DNA of 9,318 bases, taken from contig DCZG01000100.1 in NCBI GenBank assembly GCA_002331575.1, positions 34,191 to 43,508 on the forward strand, read 5' to 3'. Below, one piece after another: positions 6,783-9,318 of this stretch. The notes under the pieces were generated by a model. The model was not told the DNA's origin. It made no database searches and worked only from the letters and a program-made list of their open reading frames with translations. The DNA comes from Atopobium sp. UBA2090. GTDB lineage: Bacteria; Actinomycetota; Coriobacteriia; Coriobacteriales; Atopobiaceae. Numbering within the stretch: the first letter of the stretch is position 1; every line of letters begins with the position of its first letter. The position numbers were made by a program, and so were the translations under genes.

Positions 6783-7541
6783 ATGTATTGCCAAAACTGT
6801 GGCGCCTGGATGTCCGACGACAGCCAATTCTGCATGAAGTGCGGAGCGAAGGTCACGGATCTCGAGGAGACGACCGCTCCCTCGGAGCCTACGCCCGAGC
6901 CGACGGCGGAGAAGACGGTAGCAGCGGCTCCCGTCGCGGTCGCAAGCGTCACGAAGCCGGCGTCTCAGCAGAAGTCCGTGCAGCAGGGCAGGAACGACTC
7001 GCAGGTCGCCATCATCGCCTGTCTGTCCGTCCTCGTCGTCGCCCTGGTCGCGGTGCTCGTCTACACCCAGCTGCTGGCGAACCCGAACTCGTCCGGCAGC
7101 ACCACGAGCACCTCGGCGTCGTCTACCGTAAGCACGACCTCGTCGAATTCCGACAGCAAGGGGAAGTCCGGCACCACGATCGGCACGACCACTCCGACCG
7201 ACACGAAGACCACGACCACCACGGACACCAAGAGCACGAGCGAGACCGGCACGAGCTCCGACTACGTCCTTCCTGACAGCGACACGCACCTCTACACCCG
7301 TGACGAGCTCGAGTCGCTGAGCGACGAACAGCTGTTCTACGCGCGCAACGAGATCTACGCGCGGCACGGGCGCGGCTTCGACAGCGACAAGCTGCAGACC
7401 TACTTCGACTCCAAGTCCTGGTACACGCGGCTGTACGATCCCGCTGACTTCCCGGACTCGCTTCTGAACTCCACCGAGAAGGCCAATGCCGGGCTGATCC
7501 TCGAGGTCGAGAAGGACAGGAACTCGCCGTATGTCCAATAG
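6783..7541 (+). CDS. Zinc-ribbon, single-span membrane protein with extracytoplasmic YARHG domain
   Basis: A 252-residue protein with four parts. Residues 3-20 form a zinc ribbon (Cys3, Cys6, Cys17, Cys20, as CQNC and CMKC). A Pro/Ala/Glu-rich linker follows. Residues 75-97 are one hydrophobic membrane span (VAIIACLSVLVVALVAVLVY). Residues about 101-160 are a low-complexity Ser/Thr/Asp/Lys stalk. A C-terminal YARHG-type domain (about 162-247) contains FYARNEIYARHGRGFDS, with YARHG at 192-196, and SWYTRLYD. The topology is most likely zinc ribbon inside and YARHG domain outside. YARHG domains are extracellular, widespread in bacteria and of uncertain function, possibly cell-wall or peptide binding. 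The last codons overlap the start of the amidase gene, which suggests co-expression and a shared envelope role. The exact biochemical function is unknown. Confidence 0.85.
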   Translation: MYCQNCGAWMSDDSQFCMKCGAKVTDLEETTAPSEPTPEPTAEKTVAAAPVAVASVTKPASQQKSVQQGRNDSQVAIIACLSVLVVALVAVLVYTQLLANPNSSGSTTSTSASSTVSTTSSNSDSKGKSGTTIGTTTPTDTKTTTTTDTKSTSETGTSSDYVLPDSDTHLYTRDELESLSDEQLFYARNEIYARHGRGFDSDKLQTYFDSKSWYTRLYDPADFPDSLLNSTEKANAGLILEVEKDRNSPYVQ

Positions 7542-8346
7542 CGGACTCGAGCTCGTGTGCTCGAGGCGAGCGTTCGGCGCGATCGCCCTGCTCGTCGCCA
7601 GCGGTCTGAGTGCCTGCGCGTCGGGTGCCGGCGACGTCCAAGTGGATGCCAGCGACTCGGCGAGCACGTCCGCGACCGACGACGCGAGCTCATCCGAGGG
7701 GTCGAGCTCGCCGGAGCCTTCGCCTCCCGCATCGCCCACCGCCGCCGAGCTGCGAGCCGGACTCGACCTCGCGGAGACCTACTATCCCGACCTGCAGCAT
7801 GGCGACAAGGGATCCGCATACCAGAGCTACATCGTCCTGCATGACACCGAGGGCGACTCCACCCCCGAGAACACGCTCGACTGGTGGGAGGGCAACGGCA
7901 ACTTCGTGGCAGCCCACTTCATCGTCGCGCGGGACGGGCACATCCTGCAGTGCGTTCCTCTCGACCGCATCGCGCACCATGCCGGCCATGGCGACACGGG
8001 GAACAACGAGAGGTACGGGGTCGTCGAGGACGGACGCGACGACATGATCGGCAGCTCTCCCATCGGAGAGTGGGCGCTGGACTACGGCATGAACGCCTGG
8101 TCGGTCGGTATCGAGATGACGCACGTCGGCGGGACGGAGGACTACCCCGAGGAGCAGCTCACAGCTCTCGACGGGCTTATCGCCTACATCGACGCGTACT
8201 TCTCCGAGGAGGGCAAGCAGGGCGTGAGCGCCATCATCGACCACAAGGCGTGGCGCACGGGCAACTCCGACACCTCTGCCGAGTTCGCGGACTATCTCGC
8301 CAACTACCACGACCATCGCAGCCACCTTGCTGCCATCACCGGATGA
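7531..8346 (+). CDS. Lipoprotein N-acetylmuramoyl-L-alanine amidase (Amidase_2 / PGRP-like fold)
   Basis: A 271-residue predicted peptidoglycan hydrolase that cleaves the amide bond between MurNAc and L-alanine. The N-terminus has SRRAFG (11-16), a twin-arginine-like motif, then a hydrophobic stretch and the lipobox LSAC (26-29), so Cys29 is likely lipidated and the protein anchored outside the membrane. A Ser/Asp/Pro-rich linker (about 36-70) leads to the catalytic domain (about 95-260), with IVLHDTEG (His104), NFVAAHFIVARDG, RIAHHAGHG (147-154), VGIEMTH and IIDHKAWRTGNSD. Likely zinc ligands are His104, His238 and Asp247 by analogy with AmpD (His, His, Asp), though I cannot align the third with certainty. 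The start overlaps the YARHG gene by 11 bases and has AGGA at 7518-7521. It could also be a phage-type or remodelling amidase; nothing else here suggests a prophage. Confidence 0.88.
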   Translation: MSNSGLELVCSRRAFGAIALLVASGLSACASGAGDVQVDASDSASTSATDDASSSEGSSSPEPSPPASPTAAELRAGLDLAETYYPDLQHGDKGSAYQSYIVLHDTEGDSTPENTLDWWEGNGNFVAAHFIVARDGHILQCVPLDRIAHHAGHGDTGNNERYGVVEDGRDDMIGSSPIGEWALDYGMNAWSVGIEMTHVGGTEDYPEEQLTALDGLIAYIDAYFSEEGKQGVSAIIDHKAWRTGNSDTSAEFADYLANYHDHRSHLAAITG

Positions 8347-8371
8347 GCTCCCTGAAGACCCGCGCGCGCAC

Positions 8372-8392
8372 CGACTGGTAGGATGTCAGTCG
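8372..8392 (+). repeat. Perfect 6-bp inverted repeat between the amidase and YdcF-family genes
   Basis: CGACTG (8372-8377) and CAGTCG (8387-8392) flank a nine-base loop. No T-run follows on either strand, so it is not a standard intrinsic terminator. It frames the extended -10-like element described separately and could instead be a protein-binding site. A six-base inverted repeat also arises easily by chance in GC-rich DNA. Confidence 0.35.
8376..8384 (+). promoter_or_regulatory. Possible extended -10 promoter element for the YdcF-family gene
   Basis: TGGTAGGAT fits the TGn-TAnnaT extended -10 pattern, 57 bases upstream of the ATG at 8442. No good -35 hexamer lies at the expected distance. 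The call rests on one motif and on position in a short non-coding gap. Confidence 0.3.
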
Positions 8393-8441
8393 CGACAAAA
8401 CGATCGAGTGATTCCTGCGTTCGACCCAGAGGGAGGCGTGT

Positions 8442-9318
8442 ATGGGTATCTGGGGCTTCGTGATCGTGTTCGGTGCGCTGTTCGTCATCTCGTTTCTCAT
8501 CGAGAAGCGGCGCATCAGGAACGCCATCTACCTGTTTCTCTTCATATGCACGCTCGTCATCGGGCTTTTGACGATCAAGGGGACCACGCCGGTGTTCGGC
8601 ATGTACCTCTCCGCGATCGTGATCCTCTCCGTCCCGTTGCTGATGATCGTGGCGACCGTGCTCTTCGTGGCGGCGGGAGTGACGTCCATCCGCAAGGAGG
8701 GTCTGCGCCTTCCCAACGTTTTGTCCATCGCCTTTCCCCTGGTTATGTGGGCGGCGCTCGTCTTCTGTCTCCTCTCGATCACATATCCCATGCAAGTGCA
8801 GCAGCAGACGCTGTTCCTGGGCATACTCGCAGGTTTTCTCGGGCTGTACGTCATCGTCACGTTCACCGCGCTGCTCCTCTACTCGACCTTCTATCGGATC
8901 ATCCCCAAGCGGCGCGACTTCGACTTCATCATCATCCATGGTGCGGGACTCATGCCTGACGGCACCGTGACGCCGCTTCTCGCCGGCAGGTGCGACAAGG
9001 CCCTCGAGGTCTTCGAGCGGGGCGGCCGCACGGCGCGCTTCATCGCCTCCGGCGGGCAGGGCGCTGACGAGGCGAACTCCGAGGCGCAGGCCATGTGCGA
9101 CTACCTCGTCTCGAAGGGCGTCCCCCGCGAGCAGGTCCTGCTCGAGGACAAGTCGACGACCACGTTCGAGAACATGCAGAACTCGAAGGCGATCATAGAC
9201 CGGGTCTCTGCCGAGGAGGGCATCGCACGCCCTCACTGCGTCTTCGTCACGAGCGACTATCACGTGCTGCGCACGGCGACCTACGCGATGCGCGTGAGGC
9301 TCAAGGCGGACGGCGTGG
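8442..9318 (+). CDS. YdcF/ElyC/SanA-family (DUF218) membrane protein, partial at right edge
   Basis: The frame starts at ATG 8442 after GAGGGAGG (8430-8437) and is open to the window end: 292 codons visible. Residues 1-150 hold about five hydrophobic segments (roughly 2-20, 27-46, 52-79, 92-114, 123-150). They are followed by a basic stretch PKRR and a DUF218 domain from about residue 160. Its signatures are IIIHGAGLMPDG, PLLAGRCDKAL, ASGGQGADEANSEAQAM, VLLEDKSTTTFENM and VTSDYHVLRTA. This multi-span plus DUF218 layout is common in Gram-positive YdcF-type proteins. Family relatives ElyC and SanA affect cell-envelope integrity and vancomycin sensitivity in Gram-negative bacteria, but the biochemical activity is not settled. 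The domain is likely cytoplasmic or external depending on span count, which I cannot fix by eye. Only the end of the domain appears to be missing. Confidence 0.9.
   Translation, partial: MGIWGFVIVFGALFVISFLIEKRRIRNAIYLFLFICTLVIGLLTIKGTTPVFGMYLSAIVILSVPLLMIVATVLFVAAGVTSIRKEGLRLPNVLSIAFPLVMWAALVFCLLSITYPMQVQQQTLFLGILAGFLGLYVIVTFTALLLYSTFYRIIPKRRDFDFIIIHGAGLMPDGTVTPLLAGRCDKALEVFERGGRTARFIASGGQGADEANSEAQAMCDYLVSKGVPREQVLLEDKSTTTFENMQNSKAIIDRVSAEEGIARPHCVFVTSDYHVLRTATYAMRVRLKADGV

Noticed and set aside
6720..7739. 339-codon open frame on the - strand opposite the YARHG and amidase genes
   Set aside because: Arg/Gly/Val-rich shadow sequence; the + strand genes have clear zinc ribbon, membrane, YARHG, lipobox and amidase features.
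8327..8959. 210-codon + strand open frame overlapping the start of the YdcF-family gene
   Set aside because: It is an out-of-frame shadow; the frame from 8442 gives membrane spans and a full set of DUF218 motifs.
1..9318. CRISPR arrays, tRNA or rRNA genes, insertion sequences, phage integration signs
   Set aside because: No spaced direct repeats, cloverleaf-like segments, transposase motifs or terminal inverted repeats were seen; the amidase alone does not indicate a prophage.

Overview
The window is high-GC DNA (coding GC bias is strong enough to leave long open frames on the opposite strand). All genes are on the + strand. The content suggests an anaerobic, H2-metabolising, Gram-positive bacterium with high GC. 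It carries [NiFe]-hydrogenase maturation genes, a nitrogenase-like complex of the non-nitrogen-fixing type, a lipid-anchored peptidoglycan amidase, a zinc-ribbon/YARHG membrane protein and a multi-membrane-span YdcF-type protein. My best guess is an anaerobic actinobacterium of the class Coriobacteriia. This is inference from gene content and composition; no rRNA or other marker is present.

Region 1 (2-3204) is the end of a hydrogenase maturation operon: the C-terminal part of hypF (open at the left edge), then complete hypC, hypD and hypE. Gaps are 9 to 30 bases. These proteins build the Fe(CN)2CO part of the [NiFe]-hydrogenase active site. HypF and HypE make the cyanide ligand from carbamoyl phosphate, and HypC-HypD is the scaffold on which the Fe(CN)2CO group is assembled. 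hypA, hypB and the hydrogenase structural genes are not visible.

Region 2 (3228-6590) continues on the same strand 23 bases after hypE with three tightly coupled genes. They encode a NifH-like reductase ATPase, a NifD-like component 1 protein and a NifK-like component 1 protein, with 8-base and 4-base overlaps between them. This is not a true nitrogenase. The reductase keeps its nucleotide-binding and Fe-S motifs. The two component 1 proteins lack the FeMo-cofactor ligand positions as far as I can align them by eye, and they lack at least one of the usual P-cluster cysteines. The substrate is unknown. Placing an uncharacterised nitrogenase-like enzyme in what looks like the same transcription unit as the hyp genes is the most interesting feature of the window.

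Region 3 (6591-9318) has a different character. A leader of about 190 bases with potential hairpins is followed by a zinc-ribbon, single-span, YARHG-domain protein. Its stop codon overlaps the start of a Tat-type lipoprotein N-acetylmuramoyl-L-alanine amidase. After a 95-base gap with a possible extended -10 element comes a multi-span DUF218/YdcF-family protein that runs off the right edge. These are cell-envelope genes with no obvious metabolic link to the first two regions. No tRNA, rRNA, CRISPR array, insertion sequence or phage gene was seen.
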